64,000 nt of DNA from Caldicellulosiruptor obsidiansis OB47 (GCF_000145215.1 NC_014392.1:1558001-1622000); one strand, 5' to 3'; shown: positions 36,423 through 47,050, counted from the first letter of the stretch. Numbers and translations are program-made. Notes: a model not told the origin generated them from the letters alone.

Positions 36423-38306
36423 CTACTCCACCGTCTCCTCTGTTGATAATTGGTCATTTATATACATTCTGATTGTAGATGGTCCAGTAATAGGAATTTT
36501 CACTTGCAAAGGAGTTTCTTCCTTTTTCACTATCCTATCAAATACAATGCTCTCATTACTATTTGAGACAACCACTATTTTAACATTTGCTTCTTCTAAA
36601 TCAGAAGGTAAAATTACTGTTTTTATAATTATCTTAGTGGTACTTTTTGGCTCAACCTTTTTGGTCACTATCAAATCCACATTGCTTCCTTTTACAACCT
36701 GCTGTCCGTAAGATGGTGATTGGCTGATAACAATATCAGACTCTCTGTCTGTAACCTCTTTATAAGTTATGTTCCCGACGTTAAGTCCGTTTTTTTGTAA
36801 AACATCCTTGGCATCAACTACATTCATTCCTGTAACGTCTGGAACTGCTACTTTTTCTATTTTTGGACCTAAGCTTACAGTCAAAATCACAGTACCGTTT
36901 TTTTCTATGAGCTGGTTTGCGGAAGGCTGCTGTTCAATAACCGTATCCACCGGCTTGTCAGAATAATCTCTCTTTATCTCAGCGCTCAAACCACTGTTAT
37001 CAAGCTCTATTTGAGCATCCTTGATATTGAGTCCAACCACATCAGGCACTTTGATCATCTCTGGTCCTTTGCTTACCGTAAGTCTCACAGTAGTGTCCTT
37101 TTTTACTTTGATACCCGCTGCAGGGTCTTGATTAATCACTGTACCTTTTTCAGCCTGATCGTTTTGCTCTTCAACTGTATATTTGAGCCCCAGCTCATCA
37201 AGCTTGGCTTTTGCATCATCAATCGAAAAACCAACAAGATCTGGCATTGTTATGTCATTTTCTTGATAAGTCAGACTTTTCCCAATAGCATTATAAAATA
37301 TAAGCCAGCCTATTGCAACAATAATAAGGGCAGTTAAAATTCCTGCTACCACATAAATCCAATCTTTTCTTTTTTCTTTTAGCTGTTTCTTTTCGTTCAA
37401 AGCAGTATCACCTGATTTTATCTGGTCAAACTGAAACTGTTTTGTGGGAACATTTTCATGAGATTCTATCTTGACAAAATCACCCTCTGGTTCAACAAGT
37501 GAATTTTTCAAATCTTGAATCATCTCGCCAGCAGACTGGTATCTCAGCAGAACGTCTTTTTGCATTGCTTTCAAAATTATTGCTTCCAAGCTTCTTGGTA
37601 TATTGGGATTGTAAAGTGTGGGTTTGACAGGCTGTTCCTGCAAATGCTTCAGTGCAATGGAAATTGGAGTGTCACCGTCAAACGGCAAAACTCCCGTCAC
37701 CATTTCATAAAGTACAACTCCAAGAGAGTACAGATCAGACCTGTTGTCTACATATCCCCCTCTTGCCTGTTCCGGCGAAAAATAATGGACAGAGCCAATG
37801 GTGAGATTTGTATTTATTATGGTACCTGTTGAAACTGCACGCGCAATGCCAAAATCTGTTACTTTGACAATTCCATTTTCGTCAATCAAGATGTTTTGTG
37901 GCTTTATATCCCTGTGCACAATGCCTTTTTTATGAGCATGGTCCAAAGCTCTTAAAACCTGTATAGCAATGGTTGTTGCATCTTTTGGACTGAGCCTGCC
38001 CGTTTCTTTCATAAACTCTTTTAGAGTTTTGCCGTTTACATATTCCATAACTATGTAGTACATCCCATCCTGTTGCCCAACGTCATAGATAGATACAATG
38101 TTAGGATGCGAAAGAGATGCAGCTGCCAGCGCCTCTGTTCTGAACCGTTGCAAAAATTCCTCATCAGCTGCAAATTCGGATCTTAAAACTTTTATGGCAA
38201 CATATCTATTTAAAATTGCATCTTTGGCTTTGTACACAACCGACATTCCACCGCTTCCTAACTTCTCTTCCACTTTATATCTGTTGCCTATTACAAAATC
38301 ATCCAT
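36423..38306 (-). CDS. prkC: Membrane Ser/Thr kinase with PASTA domains
   Basis: 627 residues. The N-terminal Hanks-type kinase has GSGGMSVVYKA, the ATP-binding Lys in VAIKVL, HRDIKPQNIL and DFGIARA. One membrane helix lies near residues 322-345, then three PASTA repeats (about 355-555), each beginning with a PDVxG motif, then a ~70-residue tail. PASTA domains bind peptidoglycan or lipid II outside the cell, so the kinase senses cell-wall status. The cognate phosphatase gene prpC lies 34 bases upstream. Confidence 0.96.
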   Translation of the reverse strand: MDDFVIGNRYKVEEKLGSGGMSVVYKAKDAILNRYVAIKVLRSEFAADEEFLQRFRTEALAAASLSHPNIVSIYDVGQQDGMYYIVMEYVNGKTLKEFMKETGRLSPKDATTIAIQVLRALDHAHKKGIVHRDIKPQNILIDENGIVKVTDFGIARAVSTGTIINTNLTIGSVHYFSPEQARGGYVDNRSDLYSLGVVLYEMVTGVLPFDGDTPISIALKHLQEQPVKPTLYNPNIPRSLEAIILKAMQKDVLLRYQSAGEMIQDLKNSLVEPEGDFVKIESHENVPTKQFQFDQIKSGDTALNEKKQLKEKRKDWIYVVAGILTALIIVAIGWLIFYNAIGKSLTYQENDITMPDLVGFSIDDAKAKLDELGLKYTVEEQNDQAEKGTVINQDPAAGIKVKKDTTVRLTVSKGPEMIKVPDVVGLNIKDAQIELDNSGLSAEIKRDYSDKPVDTVIEQQPSANQLIEKNGTVILTVSLGPKIEKVAVPDVTGMNVVDAKDVLQKNGLNVGNITYKEVTDRESDIVISQSPSYGQQVVKGSNVDLIVTKKVEPKSTTKIIIKTVILPSDLEEANVKIVVVSNSNESIVFDRIVKKEETPLQVKIPITGPSTIRMYINDQLSTEETVE

Positions 38307-38340
38307 ATGGCATCATCACCCTCACCACGTCTTTTATTCT

Positions 38341-39078
38341 TCATACCAAAAGATAGATAACGGTTATATTGTCAGTTCCACCTGCCTCAAGGGCTTTTTC
38401 TATCAATGTCTTCCCTATTTCATCAAAACTATTCTCCTCAAATATCTTCTGTATGTATGACTCAAGTACCATGTTGGTAAGCCCATCTGTACACAGCAAA
38501 AAGTAGTAGTGCTGACTTTCATCTCTGGTCAGCTCATAAATATCAACTTCCAGATCCTCTTCAATGCCAACCGCTCTTGTTATAATGTTTCTCTTAGGAT
38601 GGGTGTAAATTTCCTCTTTTGTAATTTTTCCATCTTTGAACATCTCATAAACCAGAGAATGATCTTCTGTAATTTGTCTAATTTCGTTGCTATCTACGAT
38701 GTAAACTCTTGAGTCTCCAATATTGCTTATAAATATCTTATCCCTGTAGCAAAATAGTCCCGCTAAAGTGGTCCCCATTCCATACAAAATGGGGTTTTTT
38801 ATCTGATGGTGTATAATCTTTTGGTTTGCGTATTTGTAAGCTTCTTTTATGGTCTCCTTTAAAGAATATTCTAAACTTTTCTGATTCAATAAAATATAGT
38901 CCAGTACATACTTGCAGGCAAGGCTACTTGCCACCTCACCTGCACTGTGTCCACCCATCCCATCAGCTATTAAGAAAACATTTAGTCCATCTTCCCCTGT
39001 GTAAACAAGATAATAATCCTCATTGTTTGCCCTTACATTTCCTTTTTCTGTGAGTGCAACGTATTTCACACACTTCAT
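38341..39078 (-). CDS. prpC: PP2C-family protein phosphatase
   Basis: 245 residues, soluble. Metal-binding motifs of PP2C: TEKGNVRANNED, ADGMGGHSAGEVAS, IGDSRVYI, and GTDNITVI near the end. It removes phosphate from PrkC and its substrates. The prpC-prkC pair between rlmN and rsgA is a conserved Firmicute arrangement. Confidence 0.96.
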   Translation of the reverse strand: MKCVKYVALTEKGNVRANNEDYYLVYTGEDGLNVFLIADGMGGHSAGEVASSLACKYVLDYILLNQKSLEYSLKETIKEAYKYANQKIIHHQIKNPILYGMGTTLAGLFCYRDKIFISNIGDSRVYIVDSNEIRQITEDHSLVYEMFKDGKITKEEIYTHPKRNIITRAVGIEEDLEVDIYELTRDESQHYYFLLCTDGLTNMVLESYIQKIFEENSFDEIGKTLIEKALEAGGTDNITVIYLLV

Positions 39079-39081
39079 CCC

Positions 39082-40116
39082 CTAGTTCTCTGAAATGTTA
39101 AAATACCGTCTTCTCAGCTGTCCACACGCTGCAGATATACTACTACCAAGCTCTCTTCTGATTGTAACTTGAATCTGATATGATCTTAAGGTTTCAAAAA
39201 ATGCTTTTATTTTTTCTTTTGAAGGTCTTCTAAACCCCTTTTCTTCAACAGGGTTTACAGGAATCAAATTTACATGTACAAGCTTACCCTTTAGCATTTG
39301 TCCAAGTTCTTCAGCGCACTCAATAGAATCATTTACTCCATCTATCAAGGCATACTCAAATGTGACTCTTCTGTTGGTTTTTTGGATGTAGTAGTCGACT
39401 GCCTTCATGATGTCTTCAACAGGATATTTTTTGTTCATCGGAACAAGTTTATCTCTCAGCCTATTATTCGGAGCATGCAGAGATATTGCAAGGTTTACTT
39501 GTTTTGGAAAATCACAGAGCCTATAAATTCCTTCAGCTATGCCAACTGTGGAGATTGTGATATGTCTCGCCCCTATGTTTTTCCCCTCTTTTGAATTTAT
39601 TATCTCTATAAACTTAAACACATTTTCAATGTTGTCAAATGGCTCGCCACTTCCCATCAGAACGACATTGGTTATTCTTTTGCCTGTAAAGTTTTCTACG
39701 TTGATTATCTGGTCAACCATCTCCCCTGCCGAAAGGTTTCTTACAAACCCGCCTATGGCAGAAGCACAAAACCTGCAGTTCATTCTGCACCCAACTTGTG
39801 TTGAGACGCATATTGCATTTCCATATCGATAAGGCAAAAATACACTTTCAATCCCATTTTTATCGCCAAGTTCAAACAAAAATTTTATACTCTCTCCATC
39901 ACTTTGATGTTGCAAAATCTGTAAAGAGTTTATCAAAAACTCATCACCAATCTTTTCTCGAAGTTCGAGTGGTAGATTGGTAAACTGCATTACATCAGTA
40001 GCATTTTTCTTGTAAAGCCACTCAAAAATCTGGCTTGCTCTAAAAGGTTTTTCACCAATATTTTCGAGCCACTTTTTCAGCTCATCAAACGTCAAATCTT
40101 TTATAAGTTTTTTCAT
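39082..40116 (-). CDS. rlmN: Dual-specificity RNA methyltransferase RlmN
   Basis: 344 residues, radical SAM. The iron-sulfur cluster is held by CRMNCRFC (CxxxCxxC). The N-terminal helical RNA-binding region precedes it, and GSGEPFDN and the C-terminal Cys of SSISAACGQL are the other signatures. It makes 2-methyladenosine at A2503 of 23S rRNA and A37 of tRNAs. It follows rsmB by 5 bases. Confidence 0.96.
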   Translation of the reverse strand: MKKLIKDLTFDELKKWLENIGEKPFRASQIFEWLYKKNATDVMQFTNLPLELREKIGDEFLINSLQILQHQSDGESIKFLFELGDKNGIESVFLPYRYGNAICVSTQVGCRMNCRFCASAIGGFVRNLSAGEMVDQIINVENFTGKRITNVVLMGSGEPFDNIENVFKFIEIINSKEGKNIGARHITISTVGIAEGIYRLCDFPKQVNLAISLHAPNNRLRDKLVPMNKKYPVEDIMKAVDYYIQKTNRRVTFEYALIDGVNDSIECAEELGQMLKGKLVHVNLIPVNPVEEKGFRRPSKEKIKAFFETLRSYQIQVTIRRELGSSISAACGQLRRRYFNISEN

Positions 40117-40121
40117 CTTGT

Positions 40122-41393
40122 TTATACTTCGCCCTCTTTCCTTAGTTTAGCTATATAAAATCCATCACATTTAAACTCGTCAGGGAAAATGGTTGTTTGG
40201 GATACCAATGAAAAATCTTTGTGTTTATCTAAAAACTTTAAAACTGTCCCTTCATTTTCTTTTCTTCCAAGCGTGCATGTGGAATAAAAAAGAAGTCCTC
40301 CTCTTTTTAAGTAACTTGCCGCATTATCAAGTATTCTTACCTGTAGCTCATGAAGATTCTCAATATCCTGATAACTTTTGTTCCATTTGATATCAGGCTT
40401 TTTCCTGATTGCACCAAAACCAGTACATGGAAGGTCCGCAATCACAATGTCAAACCGCCCAGCAAAATCAGGGTTAAAGACCTCAGCGTCACTTTTTGCA
40501 ACAATAATATTATCAAATCCCAGTCTCAGAATGTTTTCTCTCAAAACGTCAAGCTTATGATCGTTTATATCACATGCCACAACAAATCCGTCTATAACCT
40601 CTGCACAGTTAAAAGTCTTTCCACCTGGTGCAGCACATAGGTCTATTACTTTTCTTGCCTCTTTAAAATCTTCTTGGTTTAACTTCACCACAAGTGAGGA
40701 TGCCAAATCCTGAAAATAGAAATAACCTTTTTTATAAAGCTCTGTTTCCTTTATGTTGCCCTTCAAAACGTAGATTACTTCTTGGTTGTAAAAATTGATT
40801 TCATACTCAAAACCATTTTTGTCAAGCTCTTGTATTAAAACCTTTACATCCGTCTTTTTAGTATTAATCTTTATACTCTGAGGAGGTTTTGTATTTAAAA
40901 ATTCTAAAATTTTCAAAGTTTTTTCAAATCCATAACTCTCTTCTAAATAATCTATCAAAAATATTGGATAAGACAGCTTTATTGAGATATAACTTTTATA
41001 ATCCACATCCTTTATTTTCTCCAATGACTCTTGTATTTGATTTTTGTTTCTGATTATATTCCTCAAAATTGCATTCACGAAAGCTTTCAAATGTGGACTT
41101 ATTTTACTTGCAACCTCACATGCTTCGTTCACAGTTGCATACTCTGGAATCTTTTCAAGAAAAAGAAGTTCGTAAGTTGCAACTCTTAAAATGTTTAATA
41201 TCCTTTTATCCTTTACTCCTTTTTTTGTAACAAAATTAATATAGTAATCAATAAGGTTTTTGTATCTCAAAACACCATGAACCAGCTCAACAAACAAAGC
41301 CCTGTCCTTTTCATTTTTTAACTTTTGGTGGAATTTCTCCATCAAAGAGTCCATGCCAGAAAACTTTTTCTTTTCAACCTCAAAAAGTGTCAA
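40122..41393 (-). CDS. rsmB: 16S rRNA (cytosine-967-C5) methyltransferase RsmB
   Basis: 423 residues. An N-terminal NusB-like RNA-binding domain (about 1-140) is followed by a SAM-dependent domain with DLCAAPGGKTFNCAE, the ADLPCTG motif and the catalytic Cys in YSTCTLGRKENE. It methylates C967 in helix 31 of 16S rRNA. Its operon neighbours on each side are rlmN and the YugP-like protease gene. Confidence 0.95.
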   Translation of the reverse strand: MTLFEVEKKKFSGMDSLMEKFHQKLKNEKDRALFVELVHGVLRYKNLIDYYINFVTKKGVKDKRILNILRVATYELLFLEKIPEYATVNEACEVASKISPHLKAFVNAILRNIIRNKNQIQESLEKIKDVDYKSYISIKLSYPIFLIDYLEESYGFEKTLKILEFLNTKPPQSIKINTKKTDVKVLIQELDKNGFEYEINFYNQEVIYVLKGNIKETELYKKGYFYFQDLASSLVVKLNQEDFKEARKVIDLCAAPGGKTFNCAEVIDGFVVACDINDHKLDVLRENILRLGFDNIIVAKSDAEVFNPDFAGRFDIVIADLPCTGFGAIRKKPDIKWNKSYQDIENLHELQVRILDNAASYLKRGGLLFYSTCTLGRKENEGTVLKFLDKHKDFSLVSQTTIFPDEFKCDGFYIAKLRKEGEV

Positions 41394-41419
41394 AAAAGCA
41401 GCTTCTCTCGTATTAATCT

Positions 41420-42115
41420 TTAATCATCCCTTCTTCGTTGAACTAAGCTAAGATAATATAAAAGCTGAAGTATAGCAACAGATACCGCTGCAACATATGT
41501 CATAGCAGCCGCTCCAAGCACTTTCTTTATTGCTATTTCTTCATCAGGAAGGATAACCCCTGCTACTTTTAACGCATCCACAGCTCTTTTGCTCGCATTC
41601 AATTCAACAGGCAGCGTAATTAAGGTAAACATAACTGCTAAACTAAAAAGCAAAATTCCAAGATTTATAAATATATCTCCATTCTTCAGCAAAAGCCCTA
41701 TCAAAATGAGCGGAAAAGCCAAATTTGATCCTATATTCACAACAGGTACCATGGCAGTTCTAAGAACAAGCCACGGATATTTTTGGTAGTGCTGAATAGC
41801 ATGCCCTGCCTCATGTGCAGCAACTCCAATTGCAGCAACAGAATTGGAATCAAAAACACCCTGTGATAGTCTGAGCACTCTAAATCGCGGGTCGTAATGG
41901 TCTGTCAAAAGTCCTGGTACATACTCTACTCTGACATCATAAATACCGTTAGACCACAATATATTTTTGGCAACCTCGGCACCTGTCAGCCCTGAAAATG
42001 TTCTGACTCTGGAATATTTTGAAAAAACTATTTGTACTCTCATCTGTGCTATTAGAGATATCAAAAATGCAGGAATAGCAAACACAAGATACAAAGGATC
42101 AAAATAGTATAACAC
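41420..42115 (-). CDS. YugP-type membrane zinc metallopeptidase
   Basis: 231 residues with an N-terminal helix and three later helices. The zinc-binding HExxH is in GVAAHEAGHAIQHYQK near residue 98. The fold belongs to the YugP family, which is usual at this place between fmt and rsmB in Firmicutes. No substrate is known to me. Its active site is expected at the membrane surface. Confidence 0.9.
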   Translation of the reverse strand: MLYYFDPLYLVFAIPAFLISLIAQMRVQIVFSKYSRVRTFSGLTGAEVAKNILWSNGIYDVRVEYVPGLLTDHYDPRFRVLRLSQGVFDSNSVAAIGVAAHEAGHAIQHYQKYPWLVLRTAMVPVVNIGSNLAFPLILIGLLLKNGDIFINLGILLFSLAVMFTLITLPVELNASKRAVDALKVAGVILPDEEIAIKKVLGAAAMTYVAAVSVAILQLLYYLSLVQRRRDD

Positions 42116-42136
42116 TTTTTATCCTCTCCCTTAAAG

Positions 42137-43072
42137 TTAGGCTAAAACATCTCCTCTTTTTATTTTATACCCATTGACAAAGTCTCTTGCACCAATCTTT
42201 TTCCCACCCTCAAGCTGAAGAAGTTTAAGTCTTATCAGTCCATCTCTAACTTTTATTATAATGCTGCTGTCATCTATCTCAACCACAGTACCATTTGGTA
42301 CATTACTATTGATATTGTATTGAGCAATTTCCATATCATGAATTTTTAAAAGTTTTTCTTTGAAAGTTGTAAAAATCCCAGGCCATATCTTAAGAGCTCT
42401 GAATCTGTTATAAATTTCCTTTGCACACATATCCCAGTCAATCTTTCCTTCTTCCTTTTTTATAGGAGGTGCATATGTTGCTCTGCTGTGATCCTGTTTT
42501 ACAGGAGTTATATTTTCAATATTTTTCAAAGTTTCAACTAAAAGTTTGCCACCTACTTCTGCAAGCTTTTTTGAAAGTGTCAAAATGTCATCATCATTTT
42601 CAATTTCAACTTCTTTTTGAAGAAGAATATCTCCTGTGTCTAATCCCTCGTCCATTTTCATAATGGTAATACCTGTATATTCCTTGCCATCCATAAGCGC
42701 TCTTTGAATTGGCGCAGCTCCTCTGTACTCTGGTAAAAGGGAAGCATGAACATTTATGCAGCCATGCTTGGGTATCTCAAGTACTTCTTTGGGAAGAATT
42801 TTCCCATATGCAACAACTACGATTGTATCAGGATTTATCTCTTTTAGAAGTTCAAAAAACTCCTCGTTATTCTTTAGCTTTTCAGGTTGAACAACTTCTA
42901 TTCCAATCTTTTGAGCAAACTCCTTGACAGCTGGTGCTGTTAATATTCTTTTTCTCCCAACAGGTTTGTCAGGTTGGGTCACAACAAGTTTTAAATTGAC
43001 AAAAGGCTCTTGAATCAGTTTTTGCAAAATATCAACTGCAAAATCCGGTGTTCCCATAAACACAATGTCCAA
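42137..43072 (-). CDS. fmt: Methionyl-tRNA formyltransferase
   Basis: 311 residues. N-terminal formyltransferase fold with FMGTPDFAV, the catalytic Asn-His-Asp region (INVHASLLPEYRGAAPIQRA), and a C-terminal OB-fold domain. It formylates Met-tRNAi using 10-formyl-tetrahydrofolate. Its functional partner deformylase def lies 31 bases upstream, so addition and removal of the formyl group are co-expressed. Confidence 0.97.
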   Translation of the reverse strand: MDIVFMGTPDFAVDILQKLIQEPFVNLKLVVTQPDKPVGRKRILTAPAVKEFAQKIGIEVVQPEKLKNNEEFFELLKEINPDTIVVVAYGKILPKEVLEIPKHGCINVHASLLPEYRGAAPIQRALMDGKEYTGITIMKMDEGLDTGDILLQKEVEIENDDDILTLSKKLAEVGGKLLVETLKNIENITPVKQDHSRATYAPPIKKEEGKIDWDMCAKEIYNRFRALKIWPGIFTTFKEKLLKIHDMEIAQYNINSNVPNGTVVEIDDSSIIIKVRDGLIRLKLLQLEGGKKIGARDFVNGYKIKRGDVLA

Positions 43073-43103
43073 TTCACTTTCCCCTTTCTAAAACTCACGC
43101 AAT

Positions 43104-43604
43104 TTATTCTAAATCCATCTTATCGCCTCTTGAGCGCCTTTGCTCGATCTCCTCTTCAGATACAAATCGTATAACCTTGTCAACAAACAAAATACCATCA
43201 AGATGATCTATCTCATGACACACCGCCCTTGCTAAAAGTCCCTCTGCTTCGAGCCTAAACTCATTCCCAAACCTATCTTGAGCATTTACTACCACTTTCT
43301 GAGGTCTTTCAACCTCGCCCCACACATTTGGAACAGAAAGACACCCCTCTACATCTACAACACTTCCTTCACTGTATTCTATCTGTGGATTGACAAGTTC
43401 AATTGCGCCTTCTCCTATATCAATCACAACCGCTCTTTTGAGTACTCCCACCTGGGGCGCTGCAAGTCCAATGCCGTTTGCCTCATACATGGTGTCTTTC
43501 ATATCGTCAAGAAGTTGATGAAGTCTCTGATCAAATTTCTCAACAATCTTTGATCTTTTGCGCAGTATCTCATCTTCATATATTTTTATCTTTCTCAGTG
43601 CCAT
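43104..43604 (-). CDS. def: Peptide deformylase
   Basis: 166 residues. Three motifs: [17 protein letters not shown] (Cys metal ligand) and HEIDHLDG (two His ligands and the catalytic Glu). It removes the formyl group from nascent proteins. It follows priA by 27 bases and precedes fmt. Confidence 0.97.
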   Translation of the reverse strand: MALRKIKIYEDEILRKRSKIVEKFDQRLHQLLDDMKDTMYEANGIGLAAPQVGVLKRAVVIDIGEGAIELVNPQIEYSEGSVVDVEGCLSVPNVWGEVERPQKVVVNAQDRFGNEFRLEAEGLLARAVCHEIDHLDGILFVDKVIRFVSEEEIEQRRSRGDKMDLE

Positions 43605-43631
43605 TTGTCTGATTTAAACCCTCCTATTTTT

Positions 43632-45818
43632 TTAAAGTGTATCTAAAGGATTTACATCGATGATAAGCGATGCATTATTATAATTATATCTTTCTTTGAT
43701 TAGATTTGCTATACAAATCATTTGCCCAGCCCTTTTAAACTTCACCAGTATGTGATACCTGTACTGATTTTCTACTTTAAAGATAGGATTTTCACTTGGA
43801 CCATAAATCTTCATGTCATTTTCCTTTTCATACTCCTTGAGAATAGCATATACATGTTCTATTCCTCTTTTTGCTATGTTTTGTTCCCTTGCTACTGTAA
43901 CAAAGTTGACTACATAAGAATACGGTGGATATTCCATCATTTTTCTCAGTTTCATTTCCTGGACATAAAAGCTTTCATAGTCGTGCTTTGAAGCAAACAC
44001 AATGCTATATTCTTCAGGGTTAAAAGACTGAATTATAACTTTTCCTGGCTTTTCCCTGCCAGACCTTCCTGCAACCTGTGTAAGAAGTTGAAATGTTCTT
44101 TCTCTGCTCCTGAAATCTGGCATGTTCAAAAGAATATCTGCATCTATCACACCCACCAAGGTCAAGTCAGGAAAGTGCAAACCTTTTGCAATCATCTGCG
44201 TACCAACAAGAATATCTGCCTCTTTTTCCCTGAACTTTTTCAAAATCTGTTCTGTCGCATCTTTTTTTGAAGTTGTATCACTGTCCATACGCAAAACCCT
44301 TGCATCTTTAAAATACGCTTTTATCTCTTCCTCTATCTTCTGGGTACCACTACCATATTGTCTGACATACCTGCTGTTACATTTTGTACACACACCCCTA
44401 TATTCCTCTTTATACCCGCAATAGTGACATTTTAAATATCCCTCTTTGTGGTATGTAAGTGAAATACTACAATTTTTGCACATAAAAACATAGCCGCACT
44501 CACGGCATATAACAATTGGAGAATAACCTCTCCTGTTTAAAAAAAGGAGAATCTGCTCTCCTTTTTTCAAGTTGTTCTCTATTTCACTAAGTAAAAGCCT
44601 GCTAAAAATGGACTTGTTACCTTCTAAGATTTCTTTTTTCATATCAACAATCAAAACTTCTGGCAGATTCTTGTTTATTCTATTTTTCAACATACAAAGG
44701 AAATATCTTCCTTTTTGTGCATAAAAATAATGCTCAATAGATGGAGTTGCAGAGCCAAGTATAATGGGTATATTATTTATCTTAGCCCTCATCTGGGCAA
44801 CCTCAACAGCATTTATCCGCGGCGATTTTTCAGATTTATAGCTTGGTTCATGCTCCTCATCAACAATTATAAGACCAAGGTTCTTGACAGGGGCAAAAAC
44901 TGCTGATCGCGGACCAATCACCACAACCGCCTCTTTGTTTCTGGCAGTAAGCCAGCTATTTAGCCTGTCTATACTTTTCATTTTGCTGTGATATACTAAA
45001 ACCTTGTTGCCTATTCTGCTTTGAACATTTTCTATCATCTGTGGTGTGAGTGATATTTCTGGCACCATGAATATGACACTCTTGCCTTTTTCAATTGCAT
45101 ATTGTATCGTTCTTATATAAACCTCTGTTTTTCCACTTCCTGTGACTCCAAATAAGAGAATATTTCTGTATCCTCCTTCATCAAACGCAGAGATTATACT
45201 ATTTAGTGCTTTGTGCTGTTCTTCAGTTAAATTATAATCAGGTTCTACCAATGGCAATTTTTTTTCACTATCTTCTTTTATATCAAAATTCTTCAAATCA
45301 AACTCCAAAAGCCCTTTTAAAAAGAGCTTTATTATTTTTTCTTTATTCTCCTTCACAAGTTTTGAATTTACGCTTACCGGTTTTTTCAAAATACTTTCAT
45401 ACAACTTTTTTAAATCATCATCCAGGTCCCTATTTTCTTCATGCTTTTTTGCACAGATATTATATATCTGTTTGCTACTCACAAAAGGAGGTATAACAAG
45501 CGACAAAGCCTCGCCCAGATTTAGCGCATAGTAATTCTTCATTGAAAAAGCAAGTTCTATCTGTTCCTTTGAAACAACTGAAAACTTATCAATTACAGCA
45601 AGTACACTCTTGATCTTATTTTCCTCTATATCAGTAGTTTGCTTTATCCCAACAACAAGCCCTTCAACTATTCTGTTTGAAACTCCAAAGTTGACATATA
45701 CTCTCTTCCCTATCTCAACGCTATTTTCAAGATGTGTTGGTACCAAATAATCAAACACCTTATCAACATTAGCATCATGGTAGTTGATACAAACCTGAGC
45801 TATCATCTTAAAACTCAA
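43632..45818 (-). CDS. priA: Primosomal protein N' (PriA helicase)
   Basis: 728 residues. The 3'BD domain is followed by an SF2 helicase with LLFGVTGSGKTEVY, VDEEHEPSYK and GSATPS. A zinc-binding insertion has eight cysteines in CxxC-type pairs (CRECGYVFMCKNC, CHYC, CTKC). Helicase motifs V-VI (VAGRSGREK) follow. It restarts stalled replication forks by loading the replicative helicase. Confidence 0.96.
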   Translation of the reverse strand: MSFKMIAQVCINYHDANVDKVFDYLVPTHLENSVEIGKRVYVNFGVSNRIVEGLVVGIKQTTDIEENKIKSVLAVIDKFSVVSKEQIELAFSMKNYYALNLGEALSLVIPPFVSSKQIYNICAKKHEENRDLDDDLKKLYESILKKPVSVNSKLVKENKEKIIKLFLKGLLEFDLKNFDIKEDSEKKLPLVEPDYNLTEEQHKALNSIISAFDEGGYRNILLFGVTGSGKTEVYIRTIQYAIEKGKSVIFMVPEISLTPQMIENVQSRIGNKVLVYHSKMKSIDRLNSWLTARNKEAVVVIGPRSAVFAPVKNLGLIIVDEEHEPSYKSEKSPRINAVEVAQMRAKINNIPIILGSATPSIEHYFYAQKGRYFLCMLKNRINKNLPEVLIVDMKKEILEGNKSIFSRLLLSEIENNLKKGEQILLFLNRRGYSPIVICRECGYVFMCKNCSISLTYHKEGYLKCHYCGYKEEYRGVCTKCNSRYVRQYGSGTQKIEEEIKAYFKDARVLRMDSDTTSKKDATEQILKKFREKEADILVGTQMIAKGLHFPDLTLVGVIDADILLNMPDFRSRERTFQLLTQVAGRSGREKPGKVIIQSFNPEEYSIVFASKHDYESFYVQEMKLRKMMEYPPYSYVVNFVTVAREQNIAKRGIEHVYAILKEYEKENDMKIYGPSENPIFKVENQYRYHILVKFKRAGQMICIANLIKERYNYNNASLIIDVNPLDTL

Positions 45819-45826
45819 ACTCCATC

Positions 45827-45864
45827 CATTAAAAATTATTACCTCTGCTACATTTTGCAGAGGT
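45827..45864 (-). terminator. Possible weak terminator after coaBC
   Basis: 8-bp stem ACCTCTGC/GCAGAGGT (45841-45848 with 45857-45864) over the coaBC stop codon, followed on the minus strand by AATAATTTTT. The U-run is interrupted, so read-through into priA is likely. Confidence 0.5.
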
Positions 45865-47050
45865 AAGTCAATACATGGTCAAAAATTCTTTCAGCAACTT
45901 CACTTTTGCTCATTTTCGGAAGATTTTCTATCTTTTCTTTTGATATGAGTGTCACAATGTTTGTGTCAACGTCAAACCCTGCCCCTTCTTCAAGCACATT
46001 GTTTGCAACAATCAAATCAGCATTTTTTGTTTTTAATTTTTCTTGAGAATTCTCTATAACATTTTCTGTTTCGGCAGAAAACCCAACAATTATTTGCCCC
46101 GGCTTTTTATTATCTCCTACAAACTTCAGAATATCTGGATTTTTAACAAGTTCAATAGCAAGTTCATCCCTGTTTTCTTTTTTAATCTTATTTTCACTTA
46201 CAGACTTAGGTCTATAGTCTGCCACAGCTGCAGAAAAGATTAGTATATCATACTGCATATAAATATCTTTTACCTTGTGATACATCTGAAAAGCAGTCTG
46301 TACGTTTATAATCTCTATATCAGCATAGGTATTTATATTTACTGGTCCTGAGATAACAGTTACTTTAGCCCCTCTTTTGTATGCCTCTTCAGCTAAGGCA
46401 TAACCCATTTTGCCAGATGACCTGTTTGAAATAAACCTGATGGGGTCTAAATATTCCCTCGTAGGTCCTGCAGTAATGAGAACTTTCTTTCCTGCCAAGT
46501 CTTGACTGCAGAGAAGCTTTTCTATCTCAATCAATATCTTTTGATTTTCTGGATATCTTCCCTTGCCATACACACCGCAAGCCAAAAACCCTGATTCAGG
46601 CTGTACAAAGTTTATCCCAACCAATTTAAGCTTTTGAATATTCTGCTGAACAATAGCATTTTCGAACATGTTCGAATTCATTGCAGGCACAATCAGCACA
46701 GGTTTGTCAAATGCTAAAAACGTTGTGGTCAGCAAATCATCAGCAATACCATTTGCAAATTTCCCAATTATATTTGCAGTTGCAGGAACCACCACAAGAA
46801 TATCTGCCCATGTTGTAAGAGAGATATGTTCTATATCATACGAATACTCGCTTTCAAAAGTATCTGTATAAACCTTATTTTGGGAAAGAGTTTGCAGTGT
46901 CAAAGGAGTTATGAACTTTTGGGCATTTTCTGTCATTATTACCTTTACGTTTGCTTCATTTTTCTTTAAAAGTCTTATAAGCTCGCATACCTTGTATGCT
47001 GCTATCCCACCGCATACTCCTATTAATATGTTTTTATTTTTTAACCTCAT
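45848..47050 (-). CDS. coaBC: Bifunctional phosphopantothenoylcysteine decarboxylase/synthetase
   Basis: 400 residues. The N-terminal flavoprotein CoaC domain has GGIAAYK, VVPATANIIGKFANGIADDLL and the PAMNSNM motif. The CoaB domain (about 190-400) has ITAGPTREYLDPIRFISNRSSGKMG and the KIKK loop. It carries out two steps of coenzyme A synthesis. Its start overlaps the end of rpoZ by 17 bases. Confidence 0.96.
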   Translation of the reverse strand: MRLKNKNILIGVCGGIAAYKVCELIRLLKKNEANVKVIMTENAQKFITPLTLQTLSQNKVYTDTFESEYSYDIEHISLTTWADILVVVPATANIIGKFANGIADDLLTTTFLAFDKPVLIVPAMNSNMFENAIVQQNIQKLKLVGINFVQPESGFLACGVYGKGRYPENQKILIEIEKLLCSQDLAGKKVLITAGPTREYLDPIRFISNRSSGKMGYALAEEAYKRGAKVTVISGPVNINTYADIEIINVQTAFQMYHKVKDIYMQYDILIFSAAVADYRPKSVSENKIKKENRDELAIELVKNPDILKFVGDNKKPGQIIVGFSAETENVIENSQEKLKTKNADLIVANNVLEEGAGFDVDTNIVTLISKEKIENLPKMSKSEVAERIFDHVLTYLCKM